Shown: piece by piece, positions 36,936 through 48,432 of the stretch
How the letters are laid out: each line of letters opens with the position of its first letter
How positions within the stretch are numbered: the stretch's first letter is position 1
From: Pseudomonadota bacterium
Lineage (GTDB): Bacteria > Pseudomonadota > Alphaproteobacteria > Rhizobiales > JAKPQE01
Direction of reading: 5' to 3'
Length of the DNA: 52,382 nt
Assembly (NCBI GenBank): GCA_029572955.1
Contig: JAKPQE010000031.1
Coordinates: 1-52,382 of the forward strand
Translations under genes and position numbers: made by a program
The notes under the pieces: generated by a model
Told to the model about the DNA's origin: nothing
The model's database searches: none
What the model saw: the letters and a program-made list of their open reading frames with translations, nothing else

Positions 36936-38285
36936 ATGTCCGGCAAAGCCACCAGGGAAGGCTCCACGCAAGCCCCCACCCGCCATCCGCTCAACTGGCA
37001 GGACGAGTCGTTCTACGATCTCGACGCCATCGAGAAGGAGATGACCCGGGTCTTCGACATATGTCACGGCTGCCGGCGCTGCTTCAATCTCTGCGATTCC
37101 TTCCCGCGCCTGTTCGACATGGTCGACGAGTCGCCGACCGGCGAGATGGACGGGCTCGACCCGAAGCGGGACTATCCGAAGATCGACGAGGCCTGCACGC
37201 TCTGCGACATGTGCTTCCTGACGAAGTGCCCCTACGTGCCGCCGCACGAGTTCGACCTCGACTTCCCGCACCTCATCCTGCGCTACCGCGCGGCGATGAT
37301 GCGCCAGAAGGACGTGCCCTTCACCGTCAAGCAGCTCTCCCAGACCGACCGCAACGGCAAGCTCGCCGCGCCGGTCGCCGGCCTTGCCAACTGGGGCTCG
37401 AAGCGCGGCAATTCGCTGACCCGGCCGCTGCTCGAGGCGACCCTCGGCATCGACAAGGACGTCGAGCTGCCGAAGTATCATTCCAAGCCGTTCTCCAAGA
37501 CCGCGGTCGCGACCAAGCCGGCGCTCAACACCGCCGCGCCGGCCCATGGCCGCAAGGCCGTGCTCTACGCCACCTGCTTCGTCGACTACAACCAGCCCTC
37601 GACGGGCGTCGCCGCCCAGGCGGTGCTTGCCCGCAACGGCGTCGAGACCGAGGTGGTCTATCCGGCCTGCTGCGGCATGCCGTATCTCGAGCATGGCGAC
37701 ATCGCCAAGGTCGCCGAGCAGGCGCGGATCGTTTCGGCCGAGCTCGTGAAGTGGATCGACAAGGGCTACGACGTCATCTCGCTGACGGCGAGCTGCGGCC
37801 TGATGCTGAAGTTCGAGTGGCCGCTGATCCTGCCGCAAGACGAGACCGTCAAGAAGCTCGCCGGCGCGGTCAAGGACATCTCCGAATACGTCGTCGACAT
37901 CGCCAAGAAGGAAGGCCTCGCCGAGGGTCTTTCGCCGGTCGAGGGTGGCGTCACGGTGCACATGGCCTGCCATGCGCGGGCCCAGAACATGGGCCAGAAG
38001 GCGGCCGAGATGCTGCGCTTCATCCCCGAGACCAAGATCGACGTCGTCGAGCGCTGCTCGGGCCATGGCGGCACCTTCGGCGTCCTCAAGGAGACGCGCG
38101 GCTGCGCGGTGAAGGTCGCCAAGCCTGCCGCCAACCAGGTCAAGCAGAAGGGCAACAAGCAACTCTGCTCGGAGTGCCCGCTGGCGGCCAAGCATCTCGC
38201 CCAGGTTCTCGGAGACGGCGGCACGCCGATCGCCGAGGGGCACCCGATCGAGATTTTCGCCCGGGCCTATGGCGCGGCCGTCTGA
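36936..38285 (+). CDS. Fe-S oxidoreductase with two ferredoxin clusters and CCG domains
   Basis: A 449-residue protein related to GlpC and HdrD. The N-terminal part has two [4Fe-4S] motifs: CHGCRRCFNLC (about residue 43) and CTLCDMCFLTKCPYVP (near residue 85). The C-terminal part has CCG-type cysteine segments: ATCFVDYNQPSTG, PACCGMPYLEHG, and CSGHGGTFG after MACHARAQNMG. Such proteins pass electrons between quinols or ferredoxins and a thiol or flavin partner. Its position after rubrerythrin suggests it feeds electrons to that protein. ATG 36936 follows AGGGGAG. Confidence 0.88.
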   Translation: MSGKATREGSTQAPTRHPLNWQDESFYDLDAIEKEMTRVFDICHGCRRCFNLCDSFPRLFDMVDESPTGEMDGLDPKRDYPKIDEACTLCDMCFLTKCPYVPPHEFDLDFPHLILRYRAAMMRQKDVPFTVKQLSQTDRNGKLAAPVAGLANWGSKRGNSLTRPLLEATLGIDKDVELPKYHSKPFSKTAVATKPALNTAAPAHGRKAVLYATCFVDYNQPSTGVAAQAVLARNGVETEVVYPACCGMPYLEHGDIAKVAEQARIVSAELVKWIDKGYDVISLTASCGLMLKFEWPLILPQDETVKKLAGAVKDISEYVVDIAKKEGLAEGLSPVEGGVTVHMACHARAQNMGQKAAEMLRFIPETKIDVVERCSGHGGTFGVLKETRGCAVKVAKPAANQVKQKGNKQLCSECPLAAKHLAQVLGDGGTPIAEGHPIEIFARAYGAAV

Positions 38286-38337
38286 GGACGACCGCCCCGG
38301 ACCACGACAGACAGGATTCGAGAAGGAGGCACCCAAG

Positions 38338-38931
38338 ATGCCGGCTGCCGAGAAGCGCATCACGCGCGAGGACGTCATCGATTTCGACAAGTTCGCCCGC
38401 GAGCGCGGCGAGCGGCGCAAGGCGCTGATCCCGACCAAGCGGCTGCGCCGCATCGAGGTCGGCCCGGTCGCCACCTTCTATTTCGAGAACTTCGAGACGA
38501 TGCTGTTCCAGGTGCAGGAGATGCTGCACATCGAGCGCGGCGGCGAGGAGCAGATCAAGGACGAGCTCCATGCCTACAACCCGCTGATCCCGCAGGGCTC
38601 CGAGCTCGTCGCCACGGTCATGTTCGAGATCGAGGATGCGCGCCGGCGCGAGGAGATGCTGAAGCGTCTCACCCATGTCGAGGAGCATCTGTTCCTCAAG
38701 ATCGGCGACGACAAGATCTACTGCAAGCCCGAGGAAGACGCCGAGCGCACCAGCCCGGACGGCAAGACCTCGTCGGTGCATTTCGTCCGCTTCCCGATCA
38801 CCGACGCACAGAAGGCGGTGTTCCGCTCGCCGAGCGTCGAGATCTTCGCCGGCGTCGACCACGAGAACTACGCCCACATGGCGGCGCTTTCGCCGGCCAG
38901 CCGGGCGGAACTCGCCAAGGATTTCGAATAA
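38338..38931 (+). CDS. DUF3501 protein
   Basis: A 197-residue soluble protein of the DUF3501 family, unknown in function. The sequence ITREDVIDFDKFARERGERRKALIPTKRLRRIEVGP is its conserved start. Charged helices follow, with no signal peptide and no cysteine cluster. It is repeatedly encoded beside rubrerythrin and the Fe-S oxidoreductase, as here, and probably serves the same peroxide-detoxifying unit. RBS AAGGAGG at 38323-38329 fits the ATG at 38338. Confidence 0.88.
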   Translation: MPAAEKRITREDVIDFDKFARERGERRKALIPTKRLRRIEVGPVATFYFENFETMLFQVQEMLHIERGGEEQIKDELHAYNPLIPQGSELVATVMFEIEDARRREEMLKRLTHVEEHLFLKIGDDKIYCKPEEDAERTSPDGKTSSVHFVRFPITDAQKAVFRSPSVEIFAGVDHENYAHMAALSPASRAELAKDFE

Positions 38932-38967
38932 GGCCAGCGGACTATCGGCCACGACACCGGATGGAAG

Positions 38968-38996
38968 CGCCGGCGACCGAGGTCGCCGGCGTTTTT
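38968..38996 (+). terminator. Strong rho-independent terminator after the rubrerythrin operon
   Basis: A perfect 11-bp stem CGCCGGCGACC/GGTCGCCGGCG with a 2-base loop is followed by five T residues at 38992-38996. It sits 36 bases after the DUF3501 stop and closes the rubrerythrin-oxidoreductase-DUF3501 operon. Confidence 0.9.
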
Positions 38997-39010
38997 GTAT
39001 GCGGCGTGTC

Positions 39011-41211
<2,201 letters not shown>

Positions 41212-41261
41212 TCATCGGTCTGCCGCCAGTGACATTTCGACGATGGCAACGAAAGTCGGCG

Positions 41262-41285
41262 GGCGGGCGCGCCGCGGCGCCCGCC
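41262..41285 (-). terminator. Hairpin at the end of the chemoreceptor gene
   Basis: A perfect 9-bp GC stem GGCGGGCGC/GCGCCCGCC with a 6-base loop lies just beyond the chemoreceptor stop (41293) on the minus strand. The bases after it contain only a short T-run, so it is a weak terminator. Confidence 0.4.
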
Positions 41286-41292
41286 GGCCCGA

Positions 41293-43725
41293 TCAGGCGG
41301 CTTCGGACGCGGCCTTTGCGGCGAGCGCATCGCCGAGCTCGGTCAGGCGGCGAACGACCTCGTCGCTCGCCGCGTCCATCGTCTCGGCTTCCTCGATGGC
41401 GGCGGCGACCCGGCCGGCGGCATGGGCCGTGAGGGCCGCTTTGGCGGCGGCGTGAACCCGTGCATGCGGACCCTGCAGGGCGGCAAAGGCCGGATGCCCG
41501 GTGATCGCCGGATCGTTCATCGTGCCGACCCACTTGCCGAGGCGGCAGCCATGATGATCGCCGAGATCGGCGGCCTTCGCCTGCTCGCCGCCGAGCAGCG
41601 TGTCGAACACCCGCTTCTTGAACAGGATGTGGTCGATCTTGGCTATCTCGCAGAGCTCGCGGGCCGAATCGGGCTCGAACTGGCGCCGCGCGATTTCGGC
41701 GACGCGCCGGTTGGTATCCTGGATGCCGCGCGAGATCGTCTGGACGATCTCGGCATTGGCGACGGCGAGGTCGGTGACGCCGGAAATGCTCGTGGCAATC
41801 TCGCCGCTGGCGCTCATCTGCTGGGCAAGGATCGCGGAAATCTCCTGCATGTTGCCGGCAACCCGGGTCACCCGGCCGCTGACCGAGGAGATCGTGCTGG
41901 CGGCGAGATCGACCGCCCCTTCGCCGGCGGCCACCGCCTGCTGCGAGTGTTCCATGTTGGCGCCGATCATCGAGATGCCCTGGCGCAGCGCGTCGATGCG
42001 CTCGCCGATTTCCTCGGTGAGGCTGGAGGTCTGGCTGGCCAGAGACTTGACCTCGGCGGCAACGACGGCGAAGCCCTTGCCCATCTCGCCGGCGCGCGCC
42101 GCCTCGATCGTGGCATTGAGGGCGAGGAGGTTGGTCTGGCTGGAAATGTCCTGGATCGCCCCGAGGATCTGGCCGATCTGCTGGGACGCCTCGAGCAGTG
42201 TCTTCATGCTCGCCGCGGTGCCTTCGGTCGCATCCGCGATGGCGCCGATGGTCTCGGCGACACGCTCGACGGCACGACGGCCCTCGCTCGCGGCCTGATC
42301 GGCGGTATCGGCCTCGGTGGCCGTCTCGGTGCTCGAACAGGAGATCGCCTCGACGGAGGCGACGAGTTCTTCGGCGGCGGCCGAAATGGTCTGCGAACCG
42401 GCGCTGGCGTCGTTGGAATTCTTGGCGAGACGCGCCAGATCGATGGTCGAGCGGTTGATGCTGTCGAGCATTTCGGCGTAGCGGCGCAGGTTCTGCACGC
42501 GGGCCTCCTCGCGGCCGCGTTCGCCGGCACGACGCTCGGCGCCGGCGAGCTGCTCCAGTTCCTTGCGCTCGACCGCGACGAGACGCAGCCGCTCGACCGC
42601 CACGGCCATCTCGCCGATCTCGTCGCCGCGCTCGCGGTCGACGATTTCGATCGAGGTGTCGTCGGCGGCAAGGCGCGCCATGTTGACCGAGAGGCGATGC
42701 AGCGGATTGGCGAGCGACCGCGCGACGACGATCGAGATGACGATAACGGCGAGGAACAGCGCGACGAGCAGGCCGGCCAGCACGATGAGGCCGCCATTGG
42801 CCCGGGCGGCGGTGGCGCGGGCCAGGTCGACGACGTCCTTGGCGAGGCGGTCTTCCAGCATCTTCATCGCATCGATGCGGCGGGTACTGGCCTCGAACCA
42901 GGCCGGACCCGTCACCGCGGAGATGTCGCCGCCGAACGGTGCCTCATAGGCGAGGCCGCGCATGCGGTCGACCTCGGTTTGCACCGGGCCGGACAGCGCC
43001 TCGTCGAGAGCGGCGCCCTGCTCCGGGCTGGCGTACCGCCGGAACATGCCGGCATAAGCGTCCTGCATGGCGCCGAGGCGAACGAAATTGCGGTGGATGG
43101 CGGGCGCGAACTTGCCGCCGCCGAAGCCGGTGGCGCCCATCGCACGCTCGATGCCCGCGCGTTCCTTGCCCTGCAGGAAGGCGACATAGGCGGTCATGGC
43201 GCGCACGATGTCGCCGTCACCGGAGGTCAGCGCGACGCTTTCGACCATGGCGAGGAGTTCGGCGATGAGCGGCGTGTAGTAGCCGGCGACCTCCGGCACG
43301 CCGATCGACAGGGCGTCGACCTTGCCGCGCATCTCGACGAGACGGGCGAGGCCCTCGTCCGCCGCCGCGCGCGGCTTCGCAAAGCTGTCGAAGCGCAGGC
43401 GGGATTCGATGGCCGGCATCGCCGCCCGGAAGGCCTCGAGCGCGGCATCCGTCTCGGCCCGGCGCGCCTTGATCGCATCGGCGAATCCGCCGCCCTTCGA
43501 GCCGATGAAGCCGGCCGAGGTGCCGCGCTCCTTCTGCAGCTCGTGGACGAGCTGCGAGATCACCGGCGCTGCCGCGACGACCTCGACGACGGTCGCCGCA
43601 TCGTCGGCGACGGCGCGCCGGTCGAGCAGCTGAACGAGGCCGACGCCGAGCAAGGCGAGAGCCGGCACCAGCACCAGAAGTGCGATGCGGACCATGATCG
43701 AGGCATTCCGGAAGAGGCGGGTCAT
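41293..43725 (-). CDS. Methyl-accepting chemotaxis protein with NIT, HAMP and CZB domains
   Basis: An 810-residue chemoreceptor. The N-terminal helix is [25 protein letters not shown]. Residues about 35-300 form a nitrate/nitrite-sensing-type (NIT) domain, with [23 protein letters not shown] second helix and HAMP follow ([20 protein letters not shown]). The signalling hairpin is near [24 protein letters not shown]. The C-terminal CZB zinc-binding domain has [21 protein letters not shown] and [22 protein letters not shown] supports ATG 43725. Confidence 0.9.
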   Translation of the reverse strand: MTRLFRNASIMVRIALLVLVPALALLGVGLVQLLDRRAVADDAATVVEVVAAAPVISQLVHELQKERGTSAGFIGSKGGGFADAIKARRAETDAALEAFRAAMPAIESRLRFDSFAKPRAAADEGLARLVEMRGKVDALSIGVPEVAGYYTPLIAELLAMVESVALTSGDGDIVRAMTAYVAFLQGKERAGIERAMGATGFGGGKFAPAIHRNFVRLGAMQDAYAGMFRRYASPEQGAALDEALSGPVQTEVDRMRGLAYEAPFGGDISAVTGPAWFEASTRRIDAMKMLEDRLAKDVVDLARATAARANGGLIVLAGLLVALFLAVIVISIVVARSLANPLHRLSVNMARLAADDTSIEIVDRERGDEIGEMAVAVERLRLVAVERKELEQLAGAERRAGERGREEARVQNLRRYAEMLDSINRSTIDLARLAKNSNDASAGSQTISAAAEELVASVEAISCSSTETATEADTADQAASEGRRAVERVAETIGAIADATEGTAASMKTLLEASQQIGQILGAIQDISSQTNLLALNATIEAARAGEMGKGFAVVAAEVKSLASQTSSLTEEIGERIDALRQGISMIGANMEHSQQAVAAGEGAVDLAASTISSVSGRVTRVAGNMQEISAILAQQMSASGEIATSISGVTDLAVANAEIVQTISRGIQDTNRRVAEIARRQFEPDSARELCEIAKIDHILFKKRVFDTLLGGEQAKAADLGDHHGCRLGKWVGTMNDPAITGHPAFAALQGPHARVHAAAKAALTAHAAGRVAAAIEEAETMDAASDEVVRRLTELGDALAAKAASEAA

Positions 43726-43771
43726 CGCGCGTATCCCCTGACAAATCACGCAAGGCCCATTGCTGACGTCG

Positions 43772-43805
43772 ATTGGTTAAAAAAATCGTGACAATTGTAA
43801 CCAAT
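43772..43805. promoter_or_regulatory. Inverted repeat upstream of the chemoreceptor gene
   Basis: ATTGGTTA (43772-43779) and TAACCAAT (43798-43805) are perfect 8-base arms 18 bases apart, in an AT-rich segment 47 bases upstream of the chemoreceptor start. A regulator site is possible. No function is shown. Confidence 0.35.
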
Positions 43806-43858
43806 TCGCCGGCAAATCTATATTTTTCAGTCGCTTGCGGCGTCATCCACCGTGTCGG

Positions 43859-44587
43859 TCAAAAATCTTCTTCGTCGTTTTCGGCCTGCGTGTGTCCGCG
43901 AAAGCCGGTCGCCAGAACGTAGAGTTCGGGGCTCTCGTCGCGGCTCGCCGGCGGCTTGATGTGCTGGACCTTGGCGAAGTCGCGTTTCAGCTCGGCAAGC
44001 AGCGCGGTTTCGGTGCCGCCGCGAAACACCTTGGCAAGGAAAGTGCCGCCGGGCTTCAGAACGTCGCGGGCGAACTCGGCCGCGACCTCGAAGAGATGCG
44101 TCGTGCGCAGGTGGTCGGTCTTGCGGTGGCCGGTGGTCGGGGCCGCCATGTCGGAGAGGACGAGGTCGGCCTCGTTGCCGCCGAGCGCCGCGACCAGCGC
44201 GTCCGGCGCATCCTCGTCGAGAAAGTCCTTTTCGAGGATGACGACACCGGGGATCGGCTCCATGCCGAGATAGTCGATGGCGACGACCAGCGGGTCCTCG
44301 TCGGTCGAGCCGGTGCGGGCGGCGGCGACCTGCGACCACCCGCCGGGGGCGGCGCCGAGGTCGACGACCCGGAGGCCGGGCGCCAGCAGGTGCAGCCGGT
44401 CGTCGATCTCGATCAGCTTGTAGGCGGCGCGCGAGCGGTAGCCCTCGCTGCGCGAGCGGGCGACATAGGGGTCGTTGAGCTGGCGTTGCAGCCAGCGCGT
44501 CGAGGACGCGGAGCGCTTCTTGGCCGTCTTCACACGGACCTTGAGGTCGCTGCGACCCGGCTTCTTGCTGCCCGGTCCCCCTGTCAT
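43859..44587 (-). CDS. rlmE: 23S rRNA 2'-O-ribose methyltransferase RlmE (FtsJ)
   Basis: A 242-residue SAM methyltransferase that modifies U2552 in 23S rRNA, a late step of 50S assembly. [19 protein letters not shown] is the RlmE substrate-binding start, [15 protein letters not shown] is SAM motif [13 protein letters not shown] is the catalytic Asp segment and FLAKVFRGG the catalytic Lys region. The extra basic N-terminus (about 30 residues) is common in alphaproteobacteria. The ATG overlaps the ppx stop by four bases. Confidence 0.95.
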   Translation of the reverse strand: MTGGPGSKKPGRSDLKVRVKTAKKRSASSTRWLQRQLNDPYVARSRSEGYRSRAAYKLIEIDDRLHLLAPGLRVVDLGAAPGGWSQVAAARTGSTDEDPLVVAIDYLGMEPIPGVVILEKDFLDEDAPDALVAALGGNEADLVLSDMAAPTTGHRKTDHLRTTHLFEVAAEFARDVLKPGGTFLAKVFRGGTETALLAELKRDFAKVQHIKPPASRDESPELYVLATGFRGHTQAENDEEDF

Positions 44588-46065
44588 TCGCCTTCTCCCC
44601 CGCGTTTCGGCCCCTGGCCGCGGCCCGGACCGTTGCGCCGGCCGCCGCGCCGGCGCCGCCAGACGCCGTCGGCGGCCATCATCTCGGTCAATATACCCTC
44701 GCGCAGGCCCCGGTCGGCGACGCGCAGACGGCCGCACGGCCATTCGCGGCGCACCGCCTCGAGAATGGCGCAGCCGGCGAGCACCAGATCGGCCCGTTCG
44801 GCGCCGATGCACGGGCTCGCGACGCGCTCATCGAAGCTCATCGACAACACCTTGCCGATCATCGCCGAGACGTCGGCCTCGCTCATCCACAAGCCGTCGA
44901 CGCGGCGCCGGTCGTAGCGATCGAGGCCGAGATGGACGCCGGCGAGCGTCGTCACCGTTCCCGACGTGCCGAGCATATGTACGTTGCCGCCGGCGATCGT
45001 CCGGCCGAGCGCCTCGCGATCCGGGAAGGCGGCGAGCAGGCCGCGCACATCGGCGACCATCGCCTCGAAGGAGCCTTCGCTCACTTCCACGCCGCCATGG
45101 CGTTCCGACAGGCCGACGACGCCGATCGGCAGCGAGGTCCAGGCGCGGATGTGGCGGGCGAGCGGTCGATCCGGCCGGAACCGGCGCTCGGAGAAGTCGA
45201 GCCAGACGAGTTCCGACGAGCCGCCGCCGATATCGAAGACGATGACGCCGCGAGCGCCCGGATCGACGAGCGAGGCACAGCCGGCGACCGCCAGGCGCGC
45301 CTCGGTCTCGCGGTCGACGATCTCGAGGGTGAGGCCGGCCTCGGCCTCGACGCGGGCGAGGAATTCGTGGCTGTTGCCGGCGGCGCGGCAGGCCTCGGTG
45401 GCGATCAGCCGGGCGCGGGCGACCTGGCGCAGCTCCATCTTCGAGCGGCAGACCTTCAGCGCCTCGACGGCACGGTCCATCGCCGCGTCGGCAAGGCGGC
45501 CGGTCTGGCTGACGCCCTCGCCGAGCCGGATGATCCGCGAAAAGGCGTCGACGACGCGAAAGCCGCGCTCCTGCGGCAGGGCGACGAGCAGGCGGCAGTT
45601 GTTGGTGCCGAGATCGAGCGCGGCGTAGAGCTCGCGCTGCCGCGGTGCGGGACGGGCCGGATCGACGGCCTCGCGCCCGGCCTGCGGACGGGCGGGCGCG
45701 GTCTCGCTCGCGGCAGGTTCGGCGACGCGGCGCGGCGCCCCGGGCACGGCCTCGGGCGCCGGCGCCGACTGCCGGTTCGCCGTCGCACCGGCTTCGCCGG
45801 CGTGACGCTTGCGCCGGCCGCGCCGGCGTGCCTTGCGGCGCTTGCCCTGTCCCGGCGCCGGCACCGCGCTGCCGGCCTCGGCCAGGCGCTTGTTGCCATG
45901 GCCGGGCGAACGCTCCGCCGCGGATGGCGGCGACGCGTCAGCAGGGGGCGGCGGGCCGTCCCGTTCCTCGATCAAGGGCCATTCCTTGCCGCCGGCCAAG
46001 GACCTGCAGGGTCGCGCCTTCCGGCGCGCCGGCCCGCAAGGGGCCCCGCCGCGGCTGTTCGTCAT
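44584..46065 (-). CDS. Exopolyphosphatase/pppGpp phosphohydrolase (Ppx/GppA)
   Basis: A 493-residue protein of the ASKHA fold. The conserved part starts near residue 145 with [17 protein letters not shown] (phosphate loop) and has [15 protein letters not shown] and [16 protein letters not shown]. Before it lies a long low-complexity region rich in Pro, Ala, Arg and Lys, including [15 protein letters not shown], which may bind nucleic acid or membrane phosphates. rlmE is coupled by ATGA. The ATG at 46065 is not certain, since the long disordered N-terminus blurs the start. Confidence 0.9.
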   Translation of the reverse strand: MTNSRGGAPCGPARRKARPCRSLAGGKEWPLIEERDGPPPPADASPPSAAERSPGHGNKRLAEAGSAVPAPGQGKRRKARRRGRRKRHAGEAGATANRQSAPAPEAVPGAPRRVAEPAASETAPARPQAGREAVDPARPAPRQRELYAALDLGTNNCRLLVALPQERGFRVVDAFSRIIRLGEGVSQTGRLADAAMDRAVEALKVCRSKMELRQVARARLIATEACRAAGNSHEFLARVEAEAGLTLEIVDRETEARLAVAGCASLVDPGARGVIVFDIGGGSSELVWLDFSERRFRPDRPLARHIRAWTSLPIGVVGLSERHGGVEVSEGSFEAMVADVRGLLAAFPDREALGRTIAGGNVHMLGTSGTVTTLAGVHLGLDRYDRRRVDGLWMSEADVSAMIGKVLSMSFDERVASPCIGAERADLVLAGCAILEAVRREWPCGRLRVADRGLREGILTEMMAADGVWRRRRGGRRNGPGRGQGPKRGGEGE

Positions 46066-46301
46066 TACGGTTCGATGTCGAGTGTATGACGGCGCGCGGG
46101 CAATTGGAATCGATTCTCTGCAGCATCCTGCAGGAGGTGGTGCGGGCCGTAGCGGGCAGGGCCGCCGGGCCGCGTCCCTCGCCGCAGCATTTGCCGTCAC
46201 GATGCGCGCGCGGCGGGGGGTTGAAATCGCGAACCCGTGGTGTTAGCTAACGCCTCACCGCGCAGGCGGTGCCATTCTCGTCCCGCCCGCCGGGACCCGG
46301 A

Positions 46302-46375
46302 TGGGGGATAGTTTAATGGTAGAACAGCGGACTCTGACTCCGTTAGTCTTGGTTCGAATCCAGGTCCCCCAGCCA
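46302..46375 (+). tRNA. tRNA-Gln (anticodon CTG)
   Basis: The sequence folds into a cloverleaf: acceptor TGGGGGA/TCCCCCA, D-arm, anticodon stem GCGGA/TCCGT with loop CTCTGAC (46332-46338), T-arm with TTCGAAT, and encoded CCA at 46373-46375. The anticodon at 46334-46336 is CTG, reading the glutamine codon CAG. The gene is 74 bases with CCA. It lies on the plus strand, with its 3' end facing the nif cluster. Confidence 0.95.
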
Positions 46376-46568
46376 AACTTTTCCTGAAAAATCATTGGAT
46401 TGATGCCAATCTCGAGGCTGGCGTCGCGGTTCGCGCATGGCGCCTCGGAAAAACGACGCCAACACGGCGCGCGGTCGTGCCAATCGAAAACCGAACGTCG
46501 ATCCCGTTCCGGCTGTCGGTACCTTCAGAATTTCGAATCCGCCGGATCGTGCGGCAGCGACCCGCAAG

Positions 46569-47546
46569 TCACGAAGCCGCCGCGCCGTCTCCAGCGAACG
46601 CCGCATCGCCGACGAGGACGGCACGAGGCTGGAGACGGGAGATCTGCCGGCCGGCCTCGACGGGGCACCAGCCGGTGGCGTCGGCAAGGCCTGCACGCAG
46701 CGCGAGCTCGCCGGCCATCTGCGCCGGGACGAAGTTGACGACATCGGCGGCGAGCCGCCCGTTCCTGCCGTGGATCGTGCGCGTCGCGGCATCGACCCGC
46801 TCGACCGGACCGAAGCTCGCGCCGGAGACATAGTCGACGTTGCGGCCGAACGCCCGGACGAGGTCGGCGGCGCGGTCCGCGCCGGTATTGCCGTGGTCGA
46901 GCAGCACCACCGTCGATGCCGGCTTTTCCCGCGCCAGATAGCCGGCGATTTCCGCCGCCCGCCGAAACGGCCCTTCGGGGAAGCGCATGCGACCGGGCGG
47001 AACGCGGATCGCGACCGTGCCACCATCCGCCATGGCCCGGATCTGCGCGGCGAGCCGCCGGATGCTCGTCGTTCCGAACCAGCCGTGCGGCATCGCCTCG
47101 GCGGCGTCGCGGTCGTAGCCTTCGATTCCCTCGTCGCGGGCCGCGACGCCCGGTGCGACGACGATGCGATCGAAAGCGAAACTCCGGCCGCTGATCGCCG
47201 CAGCGGTGCCGCGCTGCCAGTCGATGTCGCGGATTTCGTCGACGGCGATCGAAACGCCGGCGGCGGCGAGCGCGTCATAGCCGGCGCCGGCGAGCGGCCC
47301 GGACACCGGACCTGCCGGACGGCCGGGGCGAAGCTGGGTCGGGTCACGCTCGACCAGAAGAACCTTCGTCGCCGGCTGCGCGCCGCGAAGGGCGATCGCC
47401 GCGGCTGCGCCGGCGGGACCGCCACCGACGACGAGCACGCGTTCGCCGGATCGGCCGCGAAGGAGAGCGGGCGCCGCGCCGGCGAGAGAGGCCGCGCCGA
47501 CCGCGGCGCCGGCGACGAGCAGATGACGACGAGAGAACTCAGGCAT
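46569..47546 (-). CDS. FccB-like flavoprotein, C-terminally short, Tat signal
   Basis: A 325-residue protein related to the flavin subunit of flavocytochrome c sulfide dehydrogenase. Residues 1-28 look like a Tat signal (SRRHLLVAGAAVGAAS). The FAD motif VLVVGGGPAGAAAAIAL follows (about 37-53). FccB uses a redox disulfide: one Cys is kept at C294 (GWCPV), but the other (FRCPPGP in FccB) reads MRFPEGP (F189). It also ends at GDAAFAGDG, about 70-80 residues earlier than FccB. No homologous sequence continues past the stop. It overlaps nifM by 8 bases. Confidence 0.75.
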   Translation of the reverse strand: MPEFSRRHLLVAGAAVGAASLAGAAPALLRGRSGERVLVVGGGPAGAAAAIALRGAQPATKVLLVERDPTQLRPGRPAGPVSGPLAGAGYDALAAAGVSIAVDEIRDIDWQRGTAAAISGRSFAFDRIVVAPGVAARDEGIEGYDRDAAEAMPHGWFGTTSIRRLAAQIRAMADGGTVAIRVPPGRMRFPEGPFRRAAEIAGYLAREKPASTVVLLDHGNTGADRAADLVRAFGRNVDYVSGASFGPVERVDAATRTIHGRNGRLAADVVNFVPAQMAGELALRAGLADATGWCPVEAGRQISRLQPRAVLVGDAAFAGDGAAAS

Positions 47547-48432
47547 GGCTGGCCTCCATTCCGGTTGGATCGGGGTCGGTGGCGCGGGCGATGCCCGGCG
47601 CACGCTTCATCAGCTCCGCGAGCCAGGCCACCTGCCGCGTCTTGCGGCGCGTCTTTTCCATGGCGTCGCGGATCCTGCTGCGCGCCGTCTCGAACGGGAC
47701 GACCGCGGCCGGAAAGATCGTCTCGCAAAGAACGAGGTGAAAGCCGAGCTCGCTTTCGAGCGGCGGGCTGATCTCGCCCTCGTCCATGGCAAAGAGCGCG
47801 GCATCGAGGGTCGGATAGAGCTGGCCGCGGGCAATGCGCCCGAGCCGGCCGCCATCGAGCGCGCTCGGGCATTCCGAATGGCGGCCGGCGAGCGCCCGGA
47901 ACTCGGCGAGATTGCCGCCCATGCCGGCGCGGAGCGCGGTGATCCGCGCTTGTGCCCGCTCCCGCGAATTCTCCGGGATGGCGGCGTTCACGGTGACGAG
48001 GATATGGCTGGCAAGGCGGATCTCGGGCAGATCGAACTTCTCGGGATGGCGGTCGTACCAGCCCCGCACCTGCTCCTCGGTCGGCGTCGGGACGCTGGCG
48101 GCGACCTTCTCCAGGACCGCCTCGACCTTCAGTTCGCGCGCCAGCGCGACGACGAGGTCGGCCTCGTCGAGACCGTTGCCCGCCATGTCGGCGGCGAAAT
48201 CCTCGGGGCTGTCGTAGCGGCTTCTGACGTCCTCGATGGTCTCTTCCAGCGTCCGGTCGGGAATGACGATGCCGGCCGCCTCCGGGCTTGCAAGCACCCT
48301 TGCCTCGATGTCGATGGAGCGCCGGGCCTCGGCCTCGGCCGCCGCCCGCTCGTCGAGACCGAGTTCGGCGAAGCGCCGGCCGAACAGCGAAAGCGCCGCC
48401 CGCAAACGGTGATGGGCAAGGACGCCACTCAT
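47539..48432 (-). CDS. nifM: NifM, parvulin-type peptidyl-prolyl isomerase for nitrogenase maturation
   Basis: A 297-residue protein. NifM folds the NifH iron protein in Klebsiella and Azotobacter. The N-terminal helical part includes LAHHRLRAALSLFG and the PPIase domain holds IRLASHILVTVNA, SALDGGRLGRI and the later FHLVLCETIF. The ATG at 48432 overlaps the nifZ stop by ATGA. NifM occurs mainly in gammaproteobacteria, so its presence here is unusual. The identity also rests on its position after nifZ. Confidence 0.85.
   Translation of the reverse strand: MSGVLAHHRLRAALSLFGRRFAELGLDERAAAEAEARRSIDIEARVLASPEAAGIVIPDRTLEETIEDVRSRYDSPEDFAADMAGNGLDEADLVVALARELKVEAVLEKVAASVPTPTEEQVRGWYDRHPEKFDLPEIRLASHILVTVNAAIPENSRERAQARITALRAGMGGNLAEFRALAGRHSECPSALDGGRLGRIARGQLYPTLDAALFAMDEGEISPPLESELGFHLVLCETIFPAAVVPFETARSRIRDAMEKTRRKTRQVAWLAELMKRAPGIARATDPDPTGMEASHA

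Noticed and set aside
41422-43791. Plus-strand ORF of 789 residues opposite the chemoreceptor
   Set aside because: It is the antisense shadow of a receptor with intact NIT, HAMP, signalling and CZB motifs, and shows no domain of its own.
44932-46089. Plus-strand ORF opposite ppx
   Set aside because: Shadow of the Ppx/GppA gene, without a ribosome-binding site or motif.
46066-46301. A sigma-54 or NifA site serving the nif block
   Set aside because: The block is transcribed toward this region, so its promoter must lie at or beyond the right edge; no GG-N10-GC site with a matching upstream element was found in the window.
46376-46568. Frameshifted C-terminal part of the FccB-like gene
   Set aside because: The region after the stop was read in the other minus frames and shows no FccB-like segment, so a frameshift was not called.
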